From NCBI GenBank assembly GCA_963707015.1, contig CAVPOO010000016.1, positions 1-64,000 on the forward strand: a DNA stretch of 64,000 bases. Direction: 5' to 3'. Under the pieces are notes generated by a model, which made no database searches, was not told where the DNA came from, and saw nothing but the letters and a program-made list of their open reading frames with translations. Source of the DNA: CAVPOO01 sp963707015. GTDB lineage: Bacteria > Pseudomonadota > Gammaproteobacteria > Thiohalobacterales > Thiohalobacteraceae. Within the stretch, counting starts at the first letter, position 1. Each line of letters opens with the position of its first letter. The position numbers and the translations under genes were made by a program. Below, piece by piece: positions 43,657-52,603 of the stretch.

Positions 43657-45948
43657 ATGAGCTGGCTCGGTATCGCCGTGACACTGGTCGCGACGGTCAT
43701 GGTCGCGCGCGAGTTGCTCGGTGTCCTCTGGGTCCAGGTCGTGGGCGGACGCTGGGGAGCGGCGAGCGGACATCTGCTGTTCACGGTGATCGTGGCCTTC
43801 CTCATCTACGGCGGCCTGGTCTACCAGCTCACCCGTCTCAACTATCTTCGCCGGCGCCGTGCCCATCGCCCGGCAGGCCGCGATGAGATCGAGGCATTGT
43901 ATGACGGCGAGGCACCCGCGCTCAGCATCCTGATACCGGCCTACAAGGAAGAACCCGGGGTGGTCCTTCAGACCCTGATGTCCGCGGCCCTGCAAGACTA
44001 TCCGAAGCGTCGCGTCGTCCTGCTGATCGACGACCCACCCGATCCCCAGGCCGCCGCCGACCTCAGTCAACTGGAAGCCGCGCGCCGCCTCCCACGCGAG
44101 CTGCAGGCCCTGCTGGCCCTCCCGGCGCGCCGTTTTTCCACCGCGCGTCTGGCTTTTCACCGCCGTTGCGCCAGCGGCTCACTGGACGCCCGCCGGGAAC
44201 TGCAACGACTCGCCAGCCTCTACGAAGAGGCCGCAAGCTGGTTCACGGCGCGCATCGAGGCATTCGACTGCGCAACCCACGCCGACCGGCTGTTTCTCGA
44301 CAAGGTTCTGCGCGGACGCGAAAACGAGCTCAGGCGCCGCGCCGTCGAGTTGCGCTGCCTGGCGCGCCGGCGCAGGACGGTCGGTCTGTCAGGTCGCATT
44401 CACCGGGAGTTCAACCGCCTGGCAACGCTGTTCGCGGTCGAGATCACCAGCTTCGAACGCAAGCGCTATGCGAACCTCTCCCACGAACCGAACAAGGCCA
44501 TGAACCTCAACAGCTACATTGGGCTGCTGGGTCAACGCCTGCGCGAGCGGCGCCACGCGGGCCGCCTGCACCTGGAGCCTGCCGCGGGAGAACCGGCGGA
44601 TGTCGACATCGCGGCCGCCGACTACCTGGTGACGCTCGATGCCGACAGTGTCATCGTTCCCGACTATGCCCTGCGTCTCGTGCACCTCGCCGAGCAACCG
44701 GGCAACGAACGCATTGCCGTGGCGCAGACGCCCTACAGTGCCTTTCCGGGCGCCCGCGGCGCCCTGGAGCGCATCGCCGGCGCCACCACCGACATCCAGT
44801 ACATTATTCACCAGGGCTTTACCGCGAGCGACGCCACCTACTGGGTGGGCGCGAACGCCTTGCTGCGCACCTCGGCGCTGCAGGACATTGCGGTAACCGT
44901 CGAGGAGCGCGGTTTTCCCGTCAGCGTCTTTATCCAGGACCGCACCGTCATCGAGGACACCGAGTCAACCGTGGACCTCATCGAACGGGGCTGGCGCCTG
45001 TACAACTACCCCGAGCGGCTGGCCTACAGCGCCACACCGCCGGACTTTGGCGCCCTGGTCATTCAGCGGCGACGCTGGGCCAACGGCGGCCTGATCATCT
45101 TGCCCAAGCTCCTGCGTTACCTCGCCCGTCGTCCGCTAACCGCGCGCGGGCTCGCCGAGGCGTTCCTGCGGGTGCATTATTTGAGCTCGATCACGGCCGT
45201 GAACTTCGGCCTCCTGATCATCCTCGCCGTGCCCTTTACGGAAAGCATCCGGTCCTTCTGGCTGCCGCTGTCGGCGATCTCTTATTTCCTGCTGTACGCG
45301 CGCGATCTGTCTCTGACCGGCTACCGCGCCGCGGACGTGCTGCGGGTCTATGCCCTCAACCTGGTGCTGATTCCGGTCAACCTGGGCGGGGTACTCAAGT
45401 CCATCCAGCAGGCCTGGACCCGGGAGAAGATACCCTTTGGCCGCACGCCGAAGGTCGACGGTCGCACGGCCGCCGCGCCGCTTTACCTGCTCGCCGTGTA
45501 CGCCATTCTATGCCACTGGCTGATCCAGGCGGGCATCGATGCCGCGGCCGGGCTCTGGTTTCACGCGCTGTTTGCCGCGGCCAACGCCGGCGCGCTGTTC
45601 TATGGCATTGCCGTCTTCATCGGTTTCCGGGAGAGCCTGGACGACCTGCGTGCGGGCGCGCGGACAATCCCGACGGGCGATCAAGGCCCGCGTCTCGCCG
45701 CATCGCCCGGCACACCGGGGCTGCCAGCACCTGCGCCTGTCACCGCGCTCGAGGCGCCACGGGGCGGGTTGTCCAGCGACTGGGTGAGACATCCGCTGCT
45801 CGTGCCTGACATGGCTGCGCAGCCCGTCCTGGAGTTGGCCCTGGAAAGGCCCGCCACCCATGGTTTTGGGACGGGATGCGGGACGTTTCCGCTACGGACG
45901 CCAGGCTGCGTTGCTGCGTTGCGCGACAGGCAACAACCACGTGAATAG
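43657..45948 (+). CDS. Processive-type GT2 membrane glycosyltransferase with long helical insertion
   Basis: This is a 763-residue protein from ATG 43657, with GGAG six bases upstream. Two N-terminal membrane segments precede the GT-A domain: LSILIPAYKEEPGVVLQTLM, LLIDDPPDP (first DD), YLVTLDADSVIVP (DxD), FIQDRTVIEDTE (ED) and VIQRRRWANGG (QxxRW-like). Further membrane helices follow. Between the DD motif (~residue 120) and the conserved NKAMNLNSYIG stretch there is an extra ~150-residue basic, helical insertion not present in cellulose or hyaluronan synthase-like enzymes. The C-terminal ~90 residues are Pro/Ala-rich and low-complexity. The enzyme likely polymerises or transfers sugars at the inner membrane. 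Product unknown. Confidence 0.83.
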   Translation: MSWLGIAVTLVATVMVARELLGVLWVQVVGGRWGAASGHLLFTVIVAFLIYGGLVYQLTRLNYLRRRRAHRPAGRDEIEALYDGEAPALSILIPAYKEEPGVVLQTLMSAALQDYPKRRVVLLIDDPPDPQAAADLSQLEAARRLPRELQALLALPARRFSTARLAFHRRCASGSLDARRELQRLASLYEEAASWFTARIEAFDCATHADRLFLDKVLRGRENELRRRAVELRCLARRRRTVGLSGRIHREFNRLATLFAVEITSFERKRYANLSHEPNKAMNLNSYIGLLGQRLRERRHAGRLHLEPAAGEPADVDIAAADYLVTLDADSVIVPDYALRLVHLAEQPGNERIAVAQTPYSAFPGARGALERIAGATTDIQYIIHQGFTASDATYWVGANALLRTSALQDIAVTVEERGFPVSVFIQDRTVIEDTESTVDLIERGWRLYNYPERLAYSATPPDFGALVIQRRRWANGGLIILPKLLRYLARRPLTARGLAEAFLRVHYLSSITAVNFGLLIILAVPFTESIRSFWLPLSAISYFLLYARDLSLTGYRAADVLRVYALNLVLIPVNLGGVLKSIQQAWTREKIPFGRTPKVDGRTAAAPLYLLAVYAILCHWLIQAGIDAAAGLWFHALFAAANAGALFYGIAVFIGFRESLDDLRAGARTIPTGDQGPRLAASPGTPGLPAPAPVTALEAPRGGLSSDWVRHPLLVPDMAAQPVLELALERPATHGFGTGCGTFPLRTPGCVAALRDRQQPRE

Positions 45949-46217
45949 CGTCTCGTCCTGACCCGGATCAATTTTCTTTGGGGCAGCCTCTGTGGATTGA
46001 GGTTATTGTCGTAAGGGACGGCAATCAGACTGCTAAGCGCCTGGAGATAGCTTAAGTCGCGCGATGGGGATGGAGAGGATCTGGCAAACGCTGCAAAGTG
46101 CTATTTCGGCACAGGCGGGCGGGTTCGTTCTATCGTCACACAACGCTGAGAGGGCATTCTAACGGGGGCTATTGGGAAATATTTGGCGGGCCCACGAGCC
46201 TTTGGTGCATCCCTGGT

Positions 46218-46994
46218 TCATATCCGTGGTCTGGCGAATAGCTGGGTCCAGTAAATCGGGAAATCGGATCCGTTGACCGTGTAACTTGCAGCCCCAAATT
46301 CTGTATACGACGCGCGCATGATATTTGCGCAATGACCAGGACTGTCTAGCCACGCCTGCATAACTGCGTCGATCGTCTGTTGCCCGGCAGCGATGTTCTC
46401 GCCTACAGCAGACCAGTCATAACCGGCATTCCTGACTCGATCTGCCGGTCCTAAACCGTCAGAGCCGCTGTGGCTGAAAAAGTTATGATCACCCATATCG
46501 CGGTTGTGTTCCTGTGCAACATTCTCCAATGTGCAATGCCAGCTCAAGGCAGCAGTGGCGGGGTAATTGTCACTACCGCAAGCACGCGCCTGGGATCTGG
46601 CACCATTCACATGCGTCAACATATCCTTGTCTGCATCTGACATACATTGATCGATGACCGCCTGGGTCGTACTACCCAGGTTATATGAAGCATTGTCTCC
46701 AGTTTGTGGATCTGGAGTGGCCGGCATGGAAGGCGCTGGTGGAGCTTGTGTGACGTTGCCGCCATCCTGGGTGGTTATCTGGCTGTCTGAGACAGCTCCC
46801 GAACCAGATGATCCACCGCAGGCGACGAGAAGCGTTGATAAGAAACAGAGGCATACCAGAGCCAGGGGCGCCTGTATCGACAGACGTCGCTCGAAAACAG
46901 AGGCCTTGAGAAGGTAGCTGAATTTGGAAGAGAAAACTTTCATCCTGGATGATGCCGTAAAGTTTGTTAAATAGAACCCAGACAACTTGTTCAT
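46218..46994 (-). CDS. CAP-domain (SCP/PR1) lipoprotein
   Basis: This protein has 258 residues from ATG 46994; ATG 46943 is an in-frame alternative. The hydrophobic stretch ends in the lipobox LLVACGG, so the protein is probably lipid-anchored. A Ser/Gly/Pro-rich linker follows. The C-terminal ~140 residues are a CAP domain: MLTHVNGARSQARACGSD, LSWHCTLENVAQEHNRDMGD, FFSHSGSDG, VGENIAAGQQTIDAVMQAWL and SPGHCANIMRASYTEFGAA, with the conserved His and Glu residues. CAP proteins are secreted and their bacterial roles are mostly unknown. The 269 bases between it and the GT2 gene (45949-46217) show no gene. Confidence 0.85.
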   Translation of the reverse strand: MNKLSGFYLTNFTASSRMKVFSSKFSYLLKASVFERRLSIQAPLALVCLCFLSTLLVACGGSSGSGAVSDSQITTQDGGNVTQAPPAPSMPATPDPQTGDNASYNLGSTTQAVIDQCMSDADKDMLTHVNGARSQARACGSDNYPATAALSWHCTLENVAQEHNRDMGDHNFFSHSGSDGLGPADRVRNAGYDWSAVGENIAAGQQTIDAVMQAWLDSPGHCANIMRASYTEFGAASYTVNGSDFPIYWTQLFARPRI

Positions 46995-47759
46995 TGGGTG
47001 ATGGTTTTCCTCACTTTAAAAAATAAGCTGACGGAAGGAGGATTATTTATTCACTCTGTCGACAGGGGCGGTTATTGGCTTACCCCTTGAAGAGCCCGCA
47101 GGGGTACTCGCCCCCATGCGTATGTGAATAGTATGTGAGGAAACTTAACGGCAGTCCTCTGGCCAAACTGAGACCTTCGATCCGCGAGCGACAGACTTTC
47201 ATGCTGAAGGTCTGGAGCCCAACAGTAACCAATTGCGTCCGGCTCTGAGTGACAGCAATCCAGCGATAATGCCCATTCCGCTTCGGTTAGCCAGCAGTCC
47301 TTAAAACACCATGCCGCGAACTTGCGAAGACCCAGGCAGCAATATTGGGGGCGCAATAATTTCACTGCTGTGCTACTATACTTGCAGTTCGTCACCTGCC
47401 ATCTTTACTCCGACGCCAACTTACAGTGCGTACGATCAGCAGCCAACTTCGGCAAATCCCCTGAGCGAGACGGTTCGATAACGAATAGGAATAGGGCTGC
47501 CGCAGGTAGGTAGTTCTTAGCAGGTAGTTCTTAACAGTTACGTCACGCTGGTCGGTTTCCCTCTGAACCATACCGCTGCTCCTGACGGTGATGAGTTATT
47601 GCTATGAACTCAGGGCATCGGAAGTTATTCAGGCCACCAAAGCCGGTAAACGGGGCAACCATGAATTCATGTGCTGATAACGCCGGTCCATTGGCAAATC
47701 GGCTCGACTTATGCGATGGCGTCGATCCTCATTAAAACGTTCCCAATAGGTGCATAAAT
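46995..47759. other. Intergenic region without a recognised gene
   Basis: About 765 bases lie between the divergent CAP-lipoprotein gene and the Gly/Tyr-rich gene. A 107-codon frame on the minus strand (47072-47395) is cysteine- and tryptophan-rich and resembles no family I know, so I do not call it. A short tandem repeat (AGGTAGTTCTTAGC then AGGTAGTTCTTAAC) lies at about 47510-47538. No RNA gene is recognised. Confidence 0.4.
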
Positions 47760-48272
47760 ATGAAGAAACTCACTCAATCATTTTCCGCTGTGGCCCTTGG
47801 CCTAGGTAGCTTGCTCCTCGTTACCGGCGCACAGGCAATGGATTTCGGTAACATGATGAACCCGTCAAAATGGATGGGGGGGGGTGGTGACAGAGACCGC
47901 TACTCCGATTACGGCGGTCCGGGTGGTTACGGCGGTGGCCCTGGTTATGGCTACGGCGGTCCGGGTGGTTACGGCGGTGGCCCTGGTTATGGCTTCGGCG
48001 GTCCGGGTGGTTACGGCGGTGGCGGTCCGGGTGGCTACGGCGGTCCCGGTGGTTATGGCGGTGGCCCTGGTTACGGCGGTGGCGGTCCGGGTGGCTACGG
48101 CGGTGGCCCTGGTTACGGCGGTGGCGGTCCGGGTGGCTACGGCGGTGGTCCTGGTTATGGCTCCGGCGGTCCGGGTGGTTACGGCGGTGGCCCTGGTTAT
48201 GGCGGTGGCGGTCCGGGTGGTTACGGCGGAGGCCCTGGTTATGGCGGTGGCGGTCCGGGTGGCTACAGGTAA
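47760..48272 (+). CDS. Secreted Gly/Tyr-rich repeat protein, sulfur-globule-protein-like
   Basis: This is a 170-residue protein. Residues 1-26 are a signal peptide (cut near GAQA-MDF). A short unique part, DFGNMMNPSKWMGGGGDRDR, is followed by ~120 residues made almost only of Gly, Pro and Tyr, in imperfect repeats such as GPGGYGGGPGYG. Chromatiaceae sulfur globule proteins are small, exported and Gly/Tyr-rich, and I recall a similar NP..W.GG start in some of them. That makes a sulfur-globule envelope protein a reasonable guess, but any Gly-rich envelope or adhesive protein could look like this. A strong terminator follows at 48362. The near-identical DNA repeats are prone to changes in repeat number. 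Confidence 0.6.
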   Translation: MKKLTQSFSAVALGLGSLLLVTGAQAMDFGNMMNPSKWMGGGGDRDRYSDYGGPGGYGGGPGYGYGGPGGYGGGPGYGFGGPGGYGGGGPGGYGGPGGYGGGPGYGGGGPGGYGGGPGYGGGGPGGYGGGPGYGSGGPGGYGGGPGYGGGGPGGYGGGPGYGGGGPGGYR

Positions 48273-48361
48273 CGGTATTTTCCGACGCCTGCGAACAGCA
48301 CAGGCGTTGGCTTGACCGCGACCGGAGCCCGGTGTAGTTCACCAGCTTCATGTACTACAAG

Positions 48362-48384
48362 AACCCCCTGCTTGACAGGGGGTT
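48362..48384 (+). terminator. Rho-independent terminator after the Gly/Tyr-rich gene
   Basis: AACCCCCTG (48362-48370) and CAGGGGGTT (48376-48384) form a 9-bp perfect stem with a five-base loop, followed by TGCGTTTGC. It ends the transcript of the repeat-protein gene about 90 bases after its stop and also faces the convergent export operon. The other ~220 bases up to 48601 show nothing else. Confidence 0.75.
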
Positions 48385-48601
48385 TGCGTTTGCATAAGAG
48401 GTAAAGGGGCAGTTGCGGCGGAAAAAAGGACGAAAGTCCACGACGGAGACTGGTTCGGAAACTGCGTGATCCAGCTCGATGCCGTGCGCCCCGAGGCTGT
48501 TATAGCGCGCAAGCGGTTCAAAGCGCGTGGCGGTACAGACGCCCCCCTGGGCGCCGGTAGCGCGCATTCCATCCTACCCCCCGTGCCACCCCGCGAGCGG
48601 G

Positions 48602-49711
48602 TCAGTACATCCGGTGTCGAAACAGCCAGGCGGCGAAGCTGAGGGTGGCCACCGCGATGATTGCCATGGGCCAGTACTGATTGATAAGCAGCGCGTAACC
48701 GTCTCCCTCCAGAAACACACCACGCACCACGATCAGGAAGTAACGCATGGGATTGAGGTAAGTCAGGTGCTGCACCGCTTCGGGCATGTTGGCGATGGGG
48801 GTGGCGAAGCCGGAGAGTATCACCGCCGGAACCAGAAACAGGAAGGCTCCCAGCAGGCCCTGCTGCTGGGTCACGGCCAGCGAGGAGATCATGAGTCCGA
48901 TGCCTATGTTGGAAAGCAGAAACAGAAACAGGCCCAGATACAGGGCACCGATCTCACCGCGTAAAGGCACCTCGAACCACAGCACGGCAACCAGGATAAT
49001 GAGCGTGGCCTGGAGCAGACCGATGAGCAGCCCCGGCACGGCCTTGCCGATGAGTATCTCCACGGGCCGCAAGGGTGTTACCAGTAACTGATCAAAGGTG
49101 CCGGCCTCTCTTTCCCGCGCCACCGAGAGTGCCGTCACCAGCAGCGAGACGACCAGCGTCAGCAGGGCGACGATGCCCGGCACGATGAACCAGCGCGACA
49201 CCAGATTCGGATTGAACCAGGCGCGCGTTACCAGATGCGCGGGCGGCGGCGCAAGGCCCTGGCGCCGGGTCCAGTCGCTCGAAAACTCCAGCACGACGCT
49301 GCGCGCGTAGTTGAGCGCCAGCAGCGCCGTATTCGAATTGCGGCCATCGAGGATGAGCTGTACCTGTGCCGGACGCCCGGCGAGCAGATCCTCGCCGAAC
49401 CGCGCCCCCACGTGCAGCACCATGAGGGCCTGGCGGTTATCGATGACCGGGGCGATGGCCCCATCGTGGTCGACATGACCGACGAGCTGGAAGGCCGGCG
49501 CCCCCGCGAAGCGGCTGACCAGTTCGTGGGAAATCGCGCTGTTGTTCTCGTCAAACACGGCGAAAGGCACGTTATCGAGATCAAAAGTCGCGGCGTAACC
49601 GAACACGACGAGCTGGATGACCGGCGGCCCGATCAGCACGAAGCGGCTGCGTTTGTCTTTGACCAGCGCCAGGAATTCCTTGATGACCAGCGCAACGAGA
49701 TGACGCCACAC
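48602..49711 (-). CDS. ABC-2 type permease (YbhR/YhhJ-like)
   Basis: This is a 369-residue protein starting at GTG 49711, with GGAG eight bases upstream. It has one N-terminal membrane segment (RFVLIGPPVIQLVVFGYAAT), a ~140-residue periplasmic domain, and five C-terminal segments including VAREREAGTFDQLLVTPLRP, a hallmark of ABC-2 permeases. It is the last gene of a four-gene unit (fusion protein, dual ATPase, two permeases) like E. coli ybhGFSR, and starts four bases after its sister permease. Together they form an efflux pump for drugs or other small molecules. Substrate unknown. Confidence 0.9.
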   Translation of the reverse strand: MWRHLVALVIKEFLALVKDKRSRFVLIGPPVIQLVVFGYAATFDLDNVPFAVFDENNSAISHELVSRFAGAPAFQLVGHVDHDGAIAPVIDNRQALMVLHVGARFGEDLLAGRPAQVQLILDGRNSNTALLALNYARSVVLEFSSDWTRRQGLAPPPAHLVTRAWFNPNLVSRWFIVPGIVALLTLVVSLLVTALSVAREREAGTFDQLLVTPLRPVEILIGKAVPGLLIGLLQATLIILVAVLWFEVPLRGEIGALYLGLFLFLLSNIGIGLMISSLAVTQQQGLLGAFLFLVPAVILSGFATPIANMPEAVQHLTYLNPMRYFLIVVRGVFLEGDGYALLINQYWPMAIIAVATLSFAAWLFRHRMY

Positions 49712-49715
49712 GGGA

Positions 49716-50852
49716 TCACTCCAGCCGCTTGCGGGCCTTGCGGCGCACCAGCACGAGAAAGACCGTCGCCATCAGCAGCAGGGCGGCCGCGTTTGCCAGG
49801 ATCACCGCCCAGATATCGCCGGCCAGAAAGACCGTCTGCAGGATCGCCACGAAATAGCGCGCCGGGACGATATGGGTGAGCCCTTGTATCGGCGCCGGCA
49901 TCGAACCGATGTCGAAGATGAACCCGGACAGGATAAAGGCCGGCAGAAAGGTCACGATGATTGCCACCTGCGCGGCCACGAACTGGTTTTTCGCGACAAT
50001 GGAAATCAGCAGTCCCATGCCGAGCGCGGCAATCATGAACAGCGCGGAGGCCGCCATCAGCAGCCAGAACGAACCGCGCAGGGGAACATCGAACTGCCAC
50101 CGGGCCATCGCGACGGTAAGCAGCATGCCGCCCATGCCGAGGATGAAATAGGGGATCAGTTTACCGAGCAGGAGTTCCTGGATGCGGATCGGCGTCACCA
50201 GCAGCGCCTCCATGGTGCCGCGCTCCCATTCGCGCGCAACCACCAGCGCGGTCAGCAGTGCACCGGTCAGGGTCATGATGACGGCGATGAGCCCCGGCAC
50301 CAGAAAATCACGGCTGCGCACCGCGGCGTTGAACCAGACCCGGTACTCGAGTTCCACCGGCAGGAACTGCGGCAGACCCTTACTCGCCGCGTACTGATTC
50401 AGCCAGGTCTGCCAAGCGCCGTTCACATAGCCCTGGGTAATGCGGGCCTGATTGGCGTCCACGCCGTTGACGATGACAGCGATCGGTGCACTCTGCCCGC
50501 CGAGGAGCTGGCGGCTGAAGTCCGCCTTCAACCAGACGATAGCGTCGAGCTGGCGCGCCATCAGCGCCTGCTCGGCCGGCTGGAACTGCCGATAGGCGAG
50601 CGGGCTGAAGTATTCCGACTCGCTAAAGGCGGCCGTCAGGCTGGCGGTCGCCGCATCGGGGCTTTCCACCACGATCCCGATCCGCACGTGTTTGGCGTCC
50701 AGCGACACACCGTAGCCGAACAGGAACAGCAGTACCGCCGGCAGCACGAAGGCGATGGCGATGCTGGAAGGATCGCGAAGGATCTGCAGGCTCTCCTTGC
50801 GCACCATGCCGCGCAGGCGCATGCGGGCCGCACGTCCGGCGCCGGCTTTCAT
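49716..50852 (-). CDS. ABC-2 type permease (YbhS-like)
   Basis: This is a 378-residue protein. ATG 50852 overlaps the ATPase stop by four bases, so translation is coupled. It has the same layout as its neighbour: an N-terminal segment (FVLPAVLLFLFGYGVSLDAK), an extracytoplasmic domain, then membrane helices around VVAREWERGTMEALLVTPIR. The two permeases likely form a heterodimeric channel driven by the fused dual ATPase. Order and sizes match the YbhS position. Confidence 0.9.
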   Translation of the reverse strand: MKAGAGRAARMRLRGMVRKESLQILRDPSSIAIAFVLPAVLLFLFGYGVSLDAKHVRIGIVVESPDAATASLTAAFSESEYFSPLAYRQFQPAEQALMARQLDAIVWLKADFSRQLLGGQSAPIAVIVNGVDANQARITQGYVNGAWQTWLNQYAASKGLPQFLPVELEYRVWFNAAVRSRDFLVPGLIAVIMTLTGALLTALVVAREWERGTMEALLVTPIRIQELLLGKLIPYFILGMGGMLLTVAMARWQFDVPLRGSFWLLMAASALFMIAALGMGLLISIVAKNQFVAAQVAIIVTFLPAFILSGFIFDIGSMPAPIQGLTHIVPARYFVAILQTVFLAGDIWAVILANAAALLLMATVFLVLVRRKARKRLE

Positions 50853-52603
50853 GTGGCGGGCGCCGCGGACTGGTGTTTCTCGATCAATCCGATGAAGGTG
50901 TCCTCCATGGTCGGGTCGGGCCGCTCGGGCGTACGGAAGTGCGCCTTCATGGCTTCCGGGGTACCTGCGGCGAGGATTTCCCCATCGGCCATGATCACGA
51001 GGCGGTCGCAGTAATTGGCCTCATCCATGAAGTGCGTGGTAACCAGCACCGTTACGCCGCTTTCGGCGAGCGCATTGATGTGACGCCAGAATTCGCGGCG
51101 GGCCAGCGGATCAACGCCGGAGGTGGGCTCGTCCAGGAACAGGATCTCGGGGCGGTGCATCAGCGCCGCGGCAAGCGCCAGACGCTGTTTGTAACCCAGT
51201 GGCAGATCCGCGCTGGCCGCGTCCTTGACATCCTCGAGTCCGAAGTCGCGCAGGGCCCAGCCAATGCGCGCGCGCCGTTCGCTACCCGCGAGCCCGTAGG
51301 CGCTGGCAAAGAAGTGCAGATTCTCCAGCACCGAGAGGTGGCCGTACAGCGAGAAACGCTGCGCCATGTAACCGATCCGGGCGCGCGCCCGCGCCGCGGC
51401 ACGCCGCAGGTCAACGCCGGCCACCTGCAGATTGCCACCCGACGCCGGCAGCAGGCCGCACAACATGCGAAAGGTCGTCGACTTGCCGGCCCCGTTCGCA
51501 CCCAGCAGACCAAAGATCTCGCCGCGCCGGGCACTGAAACTGATGCCCTTTACGGCATAGAAGTCGCCGAACCTCCGGCTCAGATCATGCACCGCAATGA
51601 CCACCTCGTCGGCCGGCCCGCCGGCTGCCGAGGGCGCGCCGGGGAGCGGCGTGGCGCCCGGGTCGCGGGTCTGCAGCATGGCGATGAAGGCGTCTTCAAA
51701 GGAGGGGGGGACGGCTTCCAGACGCAGGGCCGGGAGCCCTGCCACACAGGCCGCCAGTTGTTCTCGGGAGGTACCTGCCGTGACGATGACGCGGATCGTC
51801 TCGCCTTCGATCAGTGCGTCAAGCACGACGGGGGCATCGCCAAGCCGGCGTTGCAGCCGGCGCTTGTTAAGCCCGGCACTGACGCGGAACACGCGTCCCT
51901 GCAGGGGACGACTGAAGGCGGCAGGCGGCTGCTGGCCCAGAATCCGCCCTTCGTGCAGGAGAATGACTTCGTCACAGCGTTGCGCCTCATCGAGATAGGC
52001 CGTGCTCAGCAGGACACTCACGTCGTGTTCGCGGACCAGGCGATAGACAATCGCCCACAGCTCGCGGCGGGAGACGGGATCGACCCCGACCGTCGGTTCG
52101 TCGAGCAGCAGCAGGCGCGGTGAGCGGACCAGTGTGCACGCCAGTCCAAGCTTCTGCTTCATGCCACCGGACAGGTGTCCCGCCAGACGGCCCGTGAAGG
52201 CGCCGAGACCCGTCATGTGCATCAGTTCGGCATAACGCTGCGGCCGCTCGGAATGCGGGACCGCCTGCAGATCGGCATACAGGTCGAGGTTTTCCTGCAC
52301 GGTCAGATCTTCGTAGAGACCGAAGCGCTGCGGCATGTAACCCACGCTCGACTGCACGGCCAGCGGCTCCGCGCGCGCATCGATACCCAGCACCTCGATC
52401 CGGCCGGTGTCTGCCAGCATCAGGGCAGTGGCCAGGCGCATGAGCGTGGTCTTGCCCGCACCATCGGGGCCGATCAGGCCCGTGACGGCGCCGGCAGGAA
52501 CCCGCATGGTCACGTCGGCAAGCGCACGCACCGTCCGCTTGCCCCGCGCGAACACCTTGCTCACACCGGTCAGGGCAAGCGCCGGCGTTGCGGCCTCATT
52601 CAT
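50849..52603 (-). CDS. Dual ABC ATPase of an efflux pump (YbhF-like)
   Basis: This protein has 584 residues from ATG 52603, which overlaps the fusion-protein stop by eight bases; an upstream ATG at 52639 lies deeper in that gene. It has two ATP-binding cassettes in one chain. The first has GPDGAGKTTLM (Walker A), LSGGMKQKLGLA (signature) and LLLLDEPTVGVDP (Walker B). The second has GANGAGKSTTF, LPLGYKQRLALA (a weakened signature with LG for SG) and LFLDEPTSGVDP. The asymmetric second signature suggests the two ATP sites are not equal. It powers the two permeases encoded directly downstream. Confidence 0.92.
   Translation of the reverse strand: MNEAATPALALTGVSKVFARGKRTVRALADVTMRVPAGAVTGLIGPDGAGKTTLMRLATALMLADTGRIEVLGIDARAEPLAVQSSVGYMPQRFGLYEDLTVQENLDLYADLQAVPHSERPQRYAELMHMTGLGAFTGRLAGHLSGGMKQKLGLACTLVRSPRLLLLDEPTVGVDPVSRRELWAIVYRLVREHDVSVLLSTAYLDEAQRCDEVILLHEGRILGQQPPAAFSRPLQGRVFRVSAGLNKRRLQRRLGDAPVVLDALIEGETIRVIVTAGTSREQLAACVAGLPALRLEAVPPSFEDAFIAMLQTRDPGATPLPGAPSAAGGPADEVVIAVHDLSRRFGDFYAVKGISFSARRGEIFGLLGANGAGKSTTFRMLCGLLPASGGNLQVAGVDLRRAAARARARIGYMAQRFSLYGHLSVLENLHFFASAYGLAGSERRARIGWALRDFGLEDVKDAASADLPLGYKQRLALAAALMHRPEILFLDEPTSGVDPLARREFWRHINALAESGVTVLVTTHFMDEANYCDRLVIMADGEILAAGTPEAMKAHFRTPERPDPTMEDTFIGLIEKHQSAAPAT

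Noticed and set aside
47072..47395. 107-codon minus-strand frame
   Set aside because: No ribosome binding site, odd Cys/Trp-rich composition and no recognisable family; probably chance.
47900..48270. Possible CRISPR array
   Set aside because: The short repeats are in-frame codons for GPGGYGG units, have no unique spacers of constant length, and no cas genes are present.
47821..48351. Minus-strand frame of 176 codons rich in His, Arg and Asn
   Set aside because: It is the antisense of the Gly/Tyr repeat gene; its repeats only mirror the coding strand.
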